The notes beneath the pieces were generated by a model. That model did no database searches, had not been told where the DNA came from, and was given only the letters and a program-made list of their open reading frames with translations. The position numbers were made by a program, and so were the translations under genes. Of a stretch of DNA of 64,000 nucleotides, positions 9,482-18,552 are shown one piece after another. This DNA comes from Bacillota bacterium (GTDB lineage Bacteria > Bacillota > UBA4882 > UBA8346), in contig JARKQY010000007.1 of the NCBI GenBank assembly GCA_029974635.1, positions 62,001-126,000 on the forward strand, read 5' to 3'. Within the stretch, counting starts at the first letter, position 1. Each line of letters starts with the position of its first letter.

Positions 9482-11083
9482 ATGAATAAAACAAAGGATA
9501 AGGGGCGTCAAACCAAGAGCTACAAAAATTTGATAGGATTAGGAGTTATAATCCTGATCGCAGTGGTTTTTTGGGGAAGCAAGAATCATTTCCTTGAAAA
9601 AACCCTTTTAACGCTGGGCTATTATACGGATAAAATCAGTATTATCAATACCGCTGATTTACACGGCCATCTTGCCTATGATAGCGCCACCGGAGGATAT
9701 TATTCTTTGGATGAGGTCGGTACCATCATGGGTTTCCCGCTCATCAAATATTTTGTAACTACTTTCCGGAAAAAAGATACCCAAGCCTTGTTGTTAGACA
9801 GCGGCGACATGTTTCACGGCACCAATGAAGCGAATATCGAAGAAGGCGCCGGAGTGGTTGCAGCCGCCAACCAAATGGGGTTCAATGCCATGACGCCGGG
9901 AAATCATGATTTTAACTTTGGATTTGACCGTCTGCTGGAGATAAAAAACCGGTTAAATTTTCCGATCCTGTCCGCCAATATCTATCAAGACGGGAAACCG
10001 GCCTTTGAAGAATACCGCATTGTTGATATTAACGGCAAAAAGGTGGGTTTATTCGGCTTAACGGTAAAAGACGCCTTGTTTTATACCAATTCAACGGATA
10101 ACCGGGGTGTCACCTTGGAGGACCCCATAAGTGTCGCAGCCAGAATAGTACCTATCCTAAAGAAACAAACAGACCTGATAATACTTATTTCGCATCTTGG
10201 TTCGGAAGTGGACGAGGAATTGGTTCGCAAGGTGGATGGCATTCATTTGATATTATGCGGCCATCATCATTTTCTGTTTAAAAAACCCATACGAGTCAAG
10301 AACACTTATCTGGTGGAAGCCGGGGGGTACGGTACCCATGTTGGGCTTGCCGAGGTTTATTTCCGGGGAAACCAGGTATCCAACGTGCTTTGGAATGTCT
10401 ATCAAACAAACGACCAATCCAAAGAAGACAAATCCATGGCTGAATTGGTGGAAAAATACCATCGTATCGCTTTTGAAAGTATGAAAGAAGTTGTTGGAAG
10501 CTCCGCAGTGGTTTTAAACGGAGTCCGCTGGCAGGTCCGTTCCAAAGAAACCAATCTGGGCAACTTCCTGGCGGATGCCATGCGGACCGCCGGACAGGCC
10601 GAGATCGCCTTGGTAAATGGCGGTGTAATCCGGGAAAGCATTCCCAAGGGTAATATCAACTTATATCAGATCGGAACATCCCTCCCCTTTTATAATTCAG
10701 TCGTTACCATTGAATTAAAAGGATCAAAACTTTATGAAGCGCTTGAGCGCGGGGTGGAGCAGTACCCCAACGGGGCTTACAACGGCGGTTTTTTACATGT
10801 TTCTGGAATCCAATATGTTTTTGACGGATCAAAGCCCGCCGGAAAGCGTTTGGTCGAGGTTACCAAGGACAATCTTCCTCTGGACAAGGAGAAGATATAT
10901 CGGGTGGCAATTAATGATTATCTGTATAACGGTGGCGATAATTATAAAGAATTTAAAGACGCCAGGCTGGTGCTTAGGGGTGGATTATTAAAAGACGTGG
11001 TGGTTGATTATTTAAGAAGTTCCGGAACTGTTTCCCCCAAAGAAGAGGGCCGGATTAAAGTCATTGGCGAAAGGTACCAATGA
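9482..11083 (+). CDS. Membrane-anchored 5'-nucleotidase/metallophosphoesterase
   Basis: A 533-residue protein with a short basic N-terminus and one hydrophobic segment (~18-36), then a calcineurin-like metallophosphatase domain carrying NTADLHGH, LDSGDMFHG, GNHDFNFG, ISHLG and CGHHH, and a C-terminal 5'-nucleotidase substrate domain (NFLADAM, VNGGVIRESIP, YNGG). It is therefore expected outside the membrane, hydrolysing nucleotides or related phosphate esters. ATG 9482 has the GAGAGG site; an upstream TTG at 9428 would only add a hydrophobic leader. It lies between the ATP-grasp and acyl-ligase genes, which is unusual for a salvage nucleotidase. A dephosphorylation or self-resistance step is possible. 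Confidence 0.85.
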   Translation: MNKTKDKGRQTKSYKNLIGLGVIILIAVVFWGSKNHFLEKTLLTLGYYTDKISIINTADLHGHLAYDSATGGYYSLDEVGTIMGFPLIKYFVTTFRKKDTQALLLDSGDMFHGTNEANIEEGAGVVAAANQMGFNAMTPGNHDFNFGFDRLLEIKNRLNFPILSANIYQDGKPAFEEYRIVDINGKKVGLFGLTVKDALFYTNSTDNRGVTLEDPISVAARIVPILKKQTDLIILISHLGSEVDEELVRKVDGIHLILCGHHHFLFKKPIRVKNTYLVEAGGYGTHVGLAEVYFRGNQVSNVLWNVYQTNDQSKEDKSMAELVEKYHRIAFESMKEVVGSSAVVLNGVRWQVRSKETNLGNFLADAMRTAGQAEIALVNGGVIRESIPKGNINLYQIGTSLPFYNSVVTIELKGSKLYEALERGVEQYPNGAYNGGFLHVSGIQYVFDGSKPAGKRLVEVTKDNLPLDKEKIYRVAINDYLYNGGDNYKEFKDARLVLRGGLLKDVVVDYLRSSGTVSPKEEGRIKVIGERYQ

Positions 11084-11098
11084 AAGGGGAGTTGAAAA

Positions 11099-12640
11099 AT
11101 GAACCAATGCCGTTACTCTCCATGGAACTTATTCATTACAAGCTGCAACCGTTTCCCGGATAATGTCTTGACGGTTCATAACAACCGGAGCCTTACCTAT
11201 GTGGAAATCAATGATAAAATAACCACCTTTACTACGCTGATTAACGATCTGAATTTTCAAATCGGCGGAGTTTTTTTGCCCAACTCCCCCGAATTTATCA
11301 TTGCCATGCTGGGCTTGAATAAACTCAACAAAGTGACCGTCCCGGTTTCTTATCAGCTGAAGGGGGAGTCCCTGCGTGAGGTAATCCGCTTTTCCGATAT
11401 CGAACTAATCATTACTGATAACAAAGGTTACCGGGAGATCTCCGGTTTTGAAGAACAGCCTGATCTGAAATGGTATATGGTTTTGCAGGAAACCGGAGAC
11501 TTTGAGATATTCCAGGCACGGGAAAGATTGACAGCACCTGTAACCATAAGCAATGGGGTTTTTTGTATCTGTTTCACTTCAGGCTCAACCGGAAAACCGA
11601 AAGGGATTCTCCTCTCCAACGAAGCAATTACGGGGAATGCTTTAGCCGTGGCGGACTATTTGGGTTTTGAAAGCCATGAACGTACCATCATACCCAGATC
11701 ATTGGCTCAGGCCAGCCCAATCTCCGGCGACATTTTGATGGCCATTAGCCGGGGAGGCGGAATCATCTTGTTGAACGATATCTTTCACCCCGGGATTTTC
11801 TTACGCGCGGTTCAGGACCATCAGGCCACCAATGTTTTTATGATTCGCACCATGTTAGCCCAGATTTTGGACTACCCGCAACTCTCCAGTTACGATTTGC
11901 GTTCACTGAGGCGTATCATGCTGGGTGGAATGCTTAATCCGAAGCATATATTTGAAGAAGCTGCTCAAAAATTACCCGGTATCGGATTATATAACGCTTA
12001 TGGAATATCGGAGGCTTCTGCGCGAGTATCGTTTTTAGGCGCCCGGGAGATCCTGGAACACCCCGGTTCCATCGGGAAACCCATTTCGGGTTGCTCAATG
12101 AGGATTTTGAAGGAGGGCGAGGTTGAAGCCGTTCCTGGAGAGGTCGGTGAGATCTATATAAAAAGCAGCTATGTCATGAACGGATATTATAAACAACCGG
12201 ATTTAACCGCTGAAACATTAACCGCCCAGGGACTGCGTACCGGGGATCTTGGTTACCGTGACAGTGAAGGTTACTTTTATGTTGTAGGCCGGCGTGATGA
12301 TTTAATTATTCAGGGAGGCACCAAAGTTTATCCGGTGGAGATTGAGGATGTTTTACTCAAACACCCTGGGGTCAACGAATTAGTCGTCTTTGGGATGCCC
12401 GATGAAATATTGGGACAAAAGATTGTGGCTTTAATCCGTCCTTTCCGGAATGCCAATTGGCATATTAAAGATATTTACGCCTGGTGCACCCGGAACTTGG
12501 AAGCGAAAAAAGTACCCCGTGAGATTCACTTCGTTGATGAAATCCCCCGGAATATCATTGGCAAGATTAGCAAGGAAATGATTCGGGAGTATTACCGCAA
12601 ATTTATTGAAAAGAAAGAAACTAGGAGGAATGTCGGATGA
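11099..12640 (+). CDS. AMP-forming acyl-ligase (ANL superfamily)
   Basis: A 513-residue adenylate-forming enzyme that activates a carboxylic acid with ATP and passes it to CoA or to a carrier protein. Diagnostic motifs are the P-loop TSGSTGKPKG, the YGISEAS acid/adenine motif, the hinge TGDLGYRDSEGYFYVVGRRDD and the C-terminal catalytic lysine region PRNIIGKISK. The ribosome site GGGGAG precedes ATG 11099. It overlaps the nucleotidyltransferase gene by four bases (ATGA), and the carrier protein gene follows ~1.3 kb downstream, so loading that carrier protein with an acyl starter is a reasonable guess. The substrate cannot be deduced from sequence here. Confidence 0.88.
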   Translation: MNQCRYSPWNLFITSCNRFPDNVLTVHNNRSLTYVEINDKITTFTTLINDLNFQIGGVFLPNSPEFIIAMLGLNKLNKVTVPVSYQLKGESLREVIRFSDIELIITDNKGYREISGFEEQPDLKWYMVLQETGDFEIFQARERLTAPVTISNGVFCICFTSGSTGKPKGILLSNEAITGNALAVADYLGFESHERTIIPRSLAQASPISGDILMAISRGGGIILLNDIFHPGIFLRAVQDHQATNVFMIRTMLAQILDYPQLSSYDLRSLRRIMLGGMLNPKHIFEEAAQKLPGIGLYNAYGISEASARVSFLGAREILEHPGSIGKPISGCSMRILKEGEVEAVPGEVGEIYIKSSYVMNGYYKQPDLTAETLTAQGLRTGDLGYRDSEGYFYVVGRRDDLIIQGGTKVYPVEIEDVLLKHPGVNELVVFGMPDEILGQKIVALIRPFRNANWHIKDIYAWCTRNLEAKKVPREIHFVDEIPRNIIGKISKEMIREYYRKFIEKKETRRNVG

Positions 12641-13824
12641 ACCGCCAAGAGTTGACGCCGGAACGGCAGCTGGTATTAATGGGTTCCATTGAAGTGGAGG
12701 AAAACCGGGCTGATTCTTTTAAAGAGTTGATGGAGACCAACCTGGACTGGTCGGATCTTATCTTTCAGCTTGTTACCCACCGGACCTTAAACATGTTTTG
12801 TTACAATCTAAAAAAATACGACCTCTTTGGAAAGCTCGAAAAAGAATTGCAACGCTTAATGGAGACTCAATGGCAGGTTTATGCCGAGCGGAATAGTTAT
12901 TATCTGCAAGAACTCACCGCTGTTTTAAATGAGTTTGCCAAATACAATCTGGTGGTGCCCATAGTCAAAGGCAATCTGCTGGTGAGCAAGATCTATCCGG
13001 CGCTGGAATCCCGGATTTTTAACGATATCGATATGCTGATGAAACTCGATGATGTGGCTCCGGTTACCAAGGCGCTGGAAGGGCTGGGATTTGTTCAAGG
13101 TCATTATGATGAAAAGAAAGGCATTATCGTGGAAGCCACCCGCCAGGAGAAGATGCTGCAACAGATGGTCTCCCACGAACTGCAGGAATTTCAGAAGTTG
13201 ACCGGCAACCGGTTTGCCAAGTTGATTCAAGTGGATGTAAATCATGATATCCTTTGGAAAGGCCGCTGTCCTTATAAGGTGCCCACCCGGGAGTTGATTG
13301 AGCGGGCTATCCCTGTTGAGATCAACGGCACCCAAGGTTACATGCTTGATTATATCGATAATATCATTCAACTGAGTTGTCATCTCTATAAAGAAGCCAC
13401 CTTGATGATGTGGATTACCGATTTGCGGGATCTAAAGATTTATAAGTTCGCGGACCTGTATATTTTTATCAAGAAATTCAGTGAACATATCAACTGGCAG
13501 CAATTGGTGGAACGGGTCTCCGGTTATAACCTGCAAAAAGTGGTTTATTATAACTTCCACTATATTGAATTAATGTTTGGAGAAATTGTACCGGCATTTG
13601 TAACTACGGCATTGCGACCTGATGATTTAACCTATCTCGACGAATATGGAATCGAAAATGAGGCGGCTTCTATCTGGGAATACGACTTCTTTACCCGATT
13701 ATTCGATACCAACCGGGTTCTAAACTTGAGTTCCCAGCAATATTCGGGCATGTCCCGGTATCTTGACGCCAAGGCACAAACGGACGGGGTCTTTAACCAT
13801 CGGATGGCAACGGAAAAAAAATAA
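12637..13824 (+). CDS. Nucleotidyltransferase-fold protein (NTP_transf_5-like)
   Basis: A 395-residue protein of the uncharacterised nucleotidyltransferase family often found in peptide and natural-product clusters. The motif IVKGNLLVSKIYP followed by SRIFNDIDMLM is the family's catalytic signature, with the D-x-D pair (DID) as the metal-binding acids, at ~112-132. The C-terminal half is helical and aromatic-rich. Its start overlaps the preceding ligase stop (ATGA), so the two are translationally coupled. The role is unknown; it may nucleotidylate a small molecule or a protein. Confidence 0.75.
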   Translation: MNRQELTPERQLVLMGSIEVEENRADSFKELMETNLDWSDLIFQLVTHRTLNMFCYNLKKYDLFGKLEKELQRLMETQWQVYAERNSYYLQELTAVLNEFAKYNLVVPIVKGNLLVSKIYPALESRIFNDIDMLMKLDDVAPVTKALEGLGFVQGHYDEKKGIIVEATRQEKMLQQMVSHELQEFQKLTGNRFAKLIQVDVNHDILWKGRCPYKVPTRELIERAIPVEINGTQGYMLDYIDNIIQLSCHLYKEATLMMWITDLRDLKIYKFADLYIFIKKFSEHINWQQLVERVSGYNLQKVVYYNFHYIELMFGEIVPAFVTTALRPDDLTYLDEYGIENEAASIWEYDFFTRLFDTNRVLNLSSQQYSGMSRYLDAKAQTDGVFNHRMATEKK

Positions 13825-13910
13825 CACAAGTGTTGTAGAGCGAATACAGATCCTTAATCTCAAAAACTAATACATTTCTTATAAAGTCAAGGTAAGAAGG
13901 TGTAAACCAG

Positions 13911-14159
13911 ATGGACATTAGAGAAAGAATCATCAAATGTATCGCTTTGGTTTTAAAAATAGCCATTGAAAATGTAAAAGAAATATCCGGGGATCAATCA
14001 TTGCAAACGATAGGGATGGACTCGTTGACATGTGTGGATATTATCGTCAATATTGAACAAGAATTTGGTTTTTGCCTGGAGGATGACCTGCTTTTAATGG
14101 AATATATCGATACCATTAATAAATTAACCAAAATCGTTGCACAAAAAGTCACGGCATGA
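13911..14159 (+). CDS. Stand-alone acyl carrier protein (BtrI-like)
   Basis: An 82-residue four-helix carrier protein. The phosphopantetheine attachment serine is Ser38 in GMDSL, followed by the typical helix-2 sequence VDIIVNIEQEFGF. AAGAAGGTG lies upstream of ATG 13911. No fatty-acid or polyketide synthase genes are nearby, so it serves a dedicated pathway. The neighbours (AMP ligase, ATP-grasp ligase, BtrK-like decarboxylase, BtrH-like protein) suggest it carries an amino-acid-derived acyl group. The phosphopantetheinyl transferase must be elsewhere. Confidence 0.92.
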   Translation: MDIRERIIKCIALVLKIAIENVKEISGDQSLQTIGMDSLTCVDIIVNIEQEFGFCLEDDLLLMEYIDTINKLTKIVAQKVTA

Positions 14160-14215
14160 TGTCCTCAAGGGTAGCCAACGAAAATAATATCGAAATATTG
14201 GAGAGGGGACAAACA

Positions 14216-15319
14216 ATGAATCAAAAAATATTACCGTTGGGCGAACCTATCATTAAATGCTATCAATATGACGCTTTTCCTCTGTCAATTTTAGCCGTTG
14301 ACGATGATTACTTGCCGTGGTTTTACAGTAATTACATTCAAGTATTCTGCAATAAAAGCTATTTTGAAGTCGATATGCCTTTTTTTAAGCGAATGCCATG
14401 GTATTACAATCATTATATTCCGAACAACAAAGAGGATTTTCAGAAAAAGGACACCATATTAATAGAATTTTTCGGTTCTTATCAGGCGCTTTCCAGTCCC
14501 TGGATTGATTTGGAAACCATATCATGGGATATGATCGGAAAAAGCGAAATTGATATTATCAATTTAATAAAAAAGCATATCGACAATAATTACTATTTTT
14601 ATGGGTATGTGGATGAATTTTATGTTCAGGACAGGTATATGTATAATAAATACCATGGTCCCCATGATATTTTTATTTATGGATATGATGATATTAACGA
14701 AAAATTCTCTATAACGGGCTACAATAGTTCCTGGATATTTTCAGCTTCGGAAATAAGCTACTCTGATTTTTCCATGGCATTTGAACACAATAATTTTGAC
14801 AAAGACCTTTTTTTTTGGAGTGATAAGCTTTATTTCCTGAAGAAAAATGAAAAAACGGAATATGCGCTTAATTCCAAGCTGATTTACCAATCCTTAAGCG
14901 ACTATTTATTTTCCACCAATTCGTCCGAACATTATTTGCGTTATTGTGGATCCATCGAAACCTTTGTATATGGGATATCAACCTACGATTCCGTCATTGA
15001 ATATTTCAATTTGCTGTTGGATGATAAAGCGCGACGCGATGCCAGGATTACCTCGTTCATATGGGAACATAAAAAATGCATGGCATCAAGGTTTAAGTAC
15101 CTTATGGATAATTTTAATTATAAATGCTTTCATTCGCCGTATTTAAAGTATGTAGAATTGGAAAAAGAATCAAGGATGATCCATAATTTGATGATAAAGC
15201 TGCGTTTATCAAACGACAAAACAATAATAACCAGGATAATAAGCATGTTAGACTCCATGCGTAAAGCAGAGCTTGAAGCATTAAATCCTTTATTAGATAA
15301 TTTAACCAAATTAATTTAA
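14216..15319 (+). CDS. BtrH N-terminal-domain-like acyltransferase/peptidase-fold protein
   Basis: A 367-residue aromatic-rich protein. ATG 14216 is chosen because GAGAGGGGAC lies just upstream. The segment YYFYGYVDEFYV then HGPHDIFIYGYDDINEKFSITGYN (~125-175) matches the pattern of the butirosin BtrH N-terminal domain family, a papain-like fold with a conserved H-x-x-x-V/I-x-GYDD stretch. In butirosin synthesis BtrH transfers the acyl side chain from the carrier protein to the aminoglycoside. No obvious N-terminal nucleophilic Cys is seen in the first 35 residues, so a transferase rather than protease role, or loss of activity, is possible. Base composition is more AT-rich than the upstream genes. 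The assignment rests on pattern similarity and context. Confidence 0.6.
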   Translation: MNQKILPLGEPIIKCYQYDAFPLSILAVDDDYLPWFYSNYIQVFCNKSYFEVDMPFFKRMPWYYNHYIPNNKEDFQKKDTILIEFFGSYQALSSPWIDLETISWDMIGKSEIDIINLIKKHIDNNYYFYGYVDEFYVQDRYMYNKYHGPHDIFIYGYDDINEKFSITGYNSSWIFSASEISYSDFSMAFEHNNFDKDLFFWSDKLYFLKKNEKTEYALNSKLIYQSLSDYLFSTNSSEHYLRYCGSIETFVYGISTYDSVIEYFNLLLDDKARRDARITSFIWEHKKCMASRFKYLMDNFNYKCFHSPYLKYVELEKESRMIHNLMIKLRLSNDKTIITRIISMLDSMRKAELEALNPLLDNLTKLI

Positions 15320-15375
15320 GAAAATCATTTACATATTATTTTGATTACGGTATATTTATTAATAGCTAAATATAT

Positions 15376-15462
15376 ATGCTAGGGGTGCCGTCTTTGGCTG
15401 AGAGAGTATCTTATACTCAACCCTTGAACCTGATTTGGGTAATACCAACGTAGGGAAGCGAT
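15376..15462 (+). promoter_or_regulatory. TPP (THI-box) riboswitch
   Basis: Canonical thiamine pyrophosphate aptamer elements appear in order: GGGGTGCC, GGCTGAGA, ACCCTTGAACCTGAT, then GGGTAATACCAACGTAGGGAAG. It precedes thiG and controls the downstream thiamine operon by ligand-dependent termination at the hairpin that follows. Confidence 0.97.
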
Positions 15463-15476
15463 CTGAAAAATAATCC

Positions 15477-15506
15477 AAGCTTACCTCCGGGTAAGCTTCT
15501 TTTTTT
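15477..15506 (+). terminator. Riboswitch-controlled rho-independent terminator
   Basis: A perfect 9-bp stem (AAGCTTACC / GGTAAGCTT) is followed by a run of T residues, 8 bases before the thiG start. This is the expression platform of the TPP riboswitch. Confidence 0.93.
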
Positions 15507-15514
15507 GAGGTGAT

Positions 15515-16300
15515 ATGATGAATGATTCCTTTTTGATAGCGGGAACCCAAGTTAAAAGCCGGTTATTCCTGGGAACCGGGAAATTTGCCGCTTACGATCT
15601 GATTCCACAAGTCATCCGGGAATCCGGAGCTCAAGTAGTGACCGTGGCTTTACGCCGGGTGGATTTTGACACACCCGGTGAGAATATGCTGGAGTTTTTA
15701 CCTCCGGATGTAATTTTAATGCCAAACACTTCCGGCGCCCGCAATGCCGAGGAAGCCGTCCGGATTGCCCGGATTGCCCGCCAGTCGGGTTGCGGTAACT
15801 GGGTGAAGATTGAAGTGATTCCAGATCAGAAATATTTGCTCCCCGATAATTTTGAAACCATCGCAGCCACCAAAATCTTGGCAAAGGAAGGTTTTACCGT
15901 GCTTCCTTATATGACCCCCGACTTAATCGCCGCCAAACGGCTGGTTGATGCTGGAGCCGCGGCAGTTATGCCTTTGGGAGCGCCGATTGGCACCAATCGT
16001 GGCTTGAAAACCAAGGAATTGGTTCAAATCATAATCTCCGAAATTCAACTGCCGGTCATCGTTGACGCCGGTATCGGCAAACCGTCGGAAGCGGCCGAAG
16101 CCATGGAAATTGGAGCCGCGGCAGTTTTAGTAAATACCGCCGTCGCCACCTCCCAAGACCCGGTAGTGATGGCTAAAGCATTTGGTTTGGCGGTTATATC
16201 AGGCCGCATGGCTTACCTGTCCGGGCTAGGCCGGCCTCGGCAATACGCCGAGGCCTCCTCCCCATTGACCGGTTTTTTACGAAATGATGTCATATTGTAG
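15515..16300 (+). CDS. thiG: Thiazole synthase ThiG
   Basis: A 261-residue TIM-barrel enzyme that makes the thiazole phosphate from deoxyxylulose phosphate, dehydroglycine and ThiS thiocarboxylate. The family hallmarks are visible: [60 protein letters not shown] and the C-terminal phosphate loops [11 protein letters not shown] and VLVNTA. The conserved Schiff-base lysine is in the VKIE segment. GAGGTG lies upstream; two adjacent ATGs (15515, 15518) are possible starts. It is the first gene behind the TPP riboswitch, with its partners ThiH, ThiS and ThiF downstream. Confidence 0.97.
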   Translation: MMNDSFLIAGTQVKSRLFLGTGKFAAYDLIPQVIRESGAQVVTVALRRVDFDTPGENMLEFLPPDVILMPNTSGARNAEEAVRIARIARQSGCGNWVKIEVIPDQKYLLPDNFETIAATKILAKEGFTVLPYMTPDLIAAKRLVDAGAAAVMPLGAPIGTNRGLKTKELVQIIISEIQLPVIVDAGIGKPSEAAEAMEIGAAAVLVNTAVATSQDPVVMAKAFGLAVISGRMAYLSGLGRPRQYAEASSPLTGFLRNDVIL

Positions 16301-16328
16301 CATGGCTACAATTCAAAAATTACCCGCA

Positions 16329-16353
16329 AAAGTTTGCTAAAAAAGCAAACTTT
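16329..16353 (+). other. Intergenic hairpin between thiG and thiH
   Basis: A 9-bp inverted repeat (AAAGTTTGC / GCAAACTTT, 7-nt loop) with only a short T tail. It could act as a partial attenuator or an mRNA-stability element that tunes thiG relative to thiH. No regulator site is evident. Confidence 0.6.
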
Positions 16354-16381
16354 TTGAGGATAATTATAAGGAGCAATGAAA

Positions 16382-17500
16382 ATGTCATTCAATGATTATT
16401 TGAACCAAAATGATATTCAAGCCGTTCTGAATCGTGAGCTTCCTTCTGAACCGGACCCGATTTTAATGATTTTGGAGAAACAAGAGTTAACAACGGCTGA
16501 TTTTCAAACCTTCTTGACTCCCCGCGCCGCAAACTACCTGGAACAAATGGCCCGGAGGGCCGGGGATTTGACCCTCCGTCATTTCGGCCGGACCATTCTA
16601 CTATATGCTCCGTTATATTTATCCAATTATTGTGTCAATCATTGTATTTACTGTGGTTTCAGCGCCAACCACACTATCGCCAGGAACCGTCTCACTCCGG
16701 ATGAAGTTGATCAGGAGGCTGAGTCTTTAGCGAAAACCGGACTAAAGCATATCTTGATTCTGACCGGCGAATCCCGGCATCACTCTCCGGTCTCTTACAT
16801 CAAAGAATGTGTACAGGTGCTTAAAAGCTACTTTGCTTCGATTTCAATTGAGATATACCCGCTAAATACTGAGGAGTATCATGAATTAATAACGGCCGGA
16901 GTTGACGGAATTACAATCTATCAGGAAGTTTATGATGAAGCCGTCTATCGTGAACTTCATCCCCGAGGGCCGAAACGGGATTTTCGTTTTCGGTTGGAAG
17001 CCCCCGAACGGGCCGGTTCCGCCGGAATCCGCACCATTAATATCGGGGCTTTGCTGGGATTGGCCGACTGGCGCCGGGAAGCGTTCATTACCGGATTACA
17101 TGCCCGGTATCTACAAAACCGGTTTCCGGAAATCGAAATCAGTCTTTCCGTCCCGCGTATCCGCCCTCAATATGGCGGTTATCAGCCTCGCTTTCCGGTG
17201 GCCGACAGCGACCTGGTCCAGATTATCCTGGCCTTCCGTTTATTCATGCCCCGGGCCGGCATTACAATTTCGACCCGAGAAAGCCAGTATGTAAGGGACA
17301 ATCTGATCCGTCTCGGCATCACCAAAATGTCGGCCGGATCATCGACCCGGGTTGGTGGTTATGCATTCAACAAGAATGAAACCGGCCAGTTTGAAATATC
17401 CGATGCCCGTTCCATCGCCGAAATACGGCAGGTTATAACGGCCAGTGGCTATAAACCCATCTTTAAAGACTGGCATTCGCTGGAGGCGCACTTAAGTTGA
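16382..17500 (+). CDS. thiH: 2-iminoacetate synthase ThiH (radical SAM)
   Basis: Radical SAM enzyme that cleaves tyrosine to dehydroglycine for ThiG. The CxxxCxxC cluster motif is [10 protein letters not shown] (~84-92); the typical ThiH blocks [39 protein letters not shown] and [20 protein letters not shown] follow. About 372 residues, full length. The start at 16382 is favoured because GGAG lies 8 bases upstream; ATG 16376 would be too close. The stop overlaps the TTG start of the next gene. Confidence 0.96.
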   Translation: MSFNDYLNQNDIQAVLNRELPSEPDPILMILEKQELTTADFQTFLTPRAANYLEQMARRAGDLTLRHFGRTILLYAPLYLSNYCVNHCIYCGFSANHTIARNRLTPDEVDQEAESLAKTGLKHILILTGESRHHSPVSYIKECVQVLKSYFASISIEIYPLNTEEYHELITAGVDGITIYQEVYDEAVYRELHPRGPKRDFRFRLEAPERAGSAGIRTINIGALLGLADWRREAFITGLHARYLQNRFPEIEISLSVPRIRPQYGGYQPRFPVADSDLVQIILAFRLFMPRAGITISTRESQYVRDNLIRLGITKMSAGSSTRVGGYAFNKNETGQFEISDARSIAEIRQVITASGYKPIFKDWHSLEAHLS

Positions 17501-18552
17501 CCAAATTATGGCGGATTATTGATGTTGAAAACAATCGGGTAACCGAAGGTTTACGGGTACTCGAAGATATTGCCCGGTTCAACTGGGAAGAAACCGCAAT
17601 TACCACTGAACTTAAATCGGTCCGTAACAAGGTCGCCGTTTTGACAAATCCTTTCCAGGCGCAAATGATAGCTGGCCGTGATTCGGTTAACGACCTTGGG
17701 CTGGCAATCTCCCAAACTATTTGTTTGGACGCCAAAAATACTCCCGCGGAAATGATCCGGGCCAACTTTAAAAGGGTTCAGGAAGGATTGCGTTCTCTGG
17801 AAGAACATTTTAAAGCCCTGAGTTTTTACTCAACCGCCAAGGAATTTGAATTACTAAGGTTTCAGTTATATGGGCTGGAAAAACAAGCGGCCGCAAAATT
17901 CGTTGCCTTCCGGTCCTTTCCGGAGACCGATCTATATGCAATTACCGCCCGGGAGCATTCCTTGGGCCGTTCCAATTGCGAGGTGGTCCGGCAGCTTTTG
18001 GATGCAGGAATCAAGCTGATTCAATACCGGGAAAAAGAGCTTTCCATGCTCCAAAAATACCGGGAATGCTTGAAAATCCGCGAACTTACTGCATCCTGCG
18101 GCGCGGCCTTCATCGTAAACGACGATCTGCATCTGGCCATGGCGGCTTCCGCCGACGGAGTCCACCTGGGACAGGATGATCTCCCAGTGGAGATTGCGCG
18201 CCAACTGCTACCTGATCATATGTTCATCGGCCTTTCAACCCATTCCCCGGAACAGGCCGACCGGGCTGTACAAGCGGGTGTGGACTATATTGGAGTCGGA
18301 CCGATATTCCGGACCTTTACCAAAAAAGATGTCTGTGATCCAGTGGGATTGAAATATCTTGACTATGTGGTAACACGCCACCGGATACCCTTTGTGGCCA
18401 TCGGCGGGATCAAACAGCACAATACCGGGGAAGTAGTCCGGCATGGCGCCAAATGTATCGCCCTGGTTACCGAGATCACGGGGGCAACTGATATTGCCGC
18501 CAAAATTAATGACCTGCGGGTCGAAATCAATCATGTAAGGATGGGATCATAA
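17497..18552 (+). CDS. thiE: ThiD2-ThiE fusion: HMP-P kinase domain plus thiamine-phosphate synthase
   Basis: A 351-residue two-domain protein. Residues ~1-130 match the ThiD2-type N-terminal domain ([22 protein letters not shown] and [14 protein letters not shown]), described in the literature as an HMP-phosphate kinase unrelated to ThiD and commonly fused to ThiE. Residues ~140-345 are Thi[51 protein letters not shown] and FVAIGGI. The TTG start overlaps the thiH stop, with GGAGG ~10 bases upstream, and the stop shares a base with the thiC ATG. No separate thiD is in the window, consistent with ThiD2 doing that step. Confidence 0.92.
   Translation: MTKLWRIIDVENNRVTEGLRVLEDIARFNWEETAITTELKSVRNKVAVLTNPFQAQMIAGRDSVNDLGLAISQTICLDAKNTPAEMIRANFKRVQEGLRSLEEHFKALSFYSTAKEFELLRFQLYGLEKQAAAKFVAFRSFPETDLYAITAREHSLGRSNCEVVRQLLDAGIKLIQYREKELSMLQKYRECLKIRELTASCGAAFIVNDDLHLAMAASADGVHLGQDDLPVEIARQLLPDHMFIGLSTHSPEQADRAVQAGVDYIGVGPIFRTFTKKDVCDPVGLKYLDYVVTRHRIPFVAIGGIKQHNTGEVVRHGAKCIALVTEITGATDIAAKINDLRVEINHVRMGS

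Noticed and set aside
15359-15550. Minus-strand ORF across the TPP riboswitch.
   Set aside because: It overlaps the aptamer and terminator; the RNA structure accounts for the sequence.
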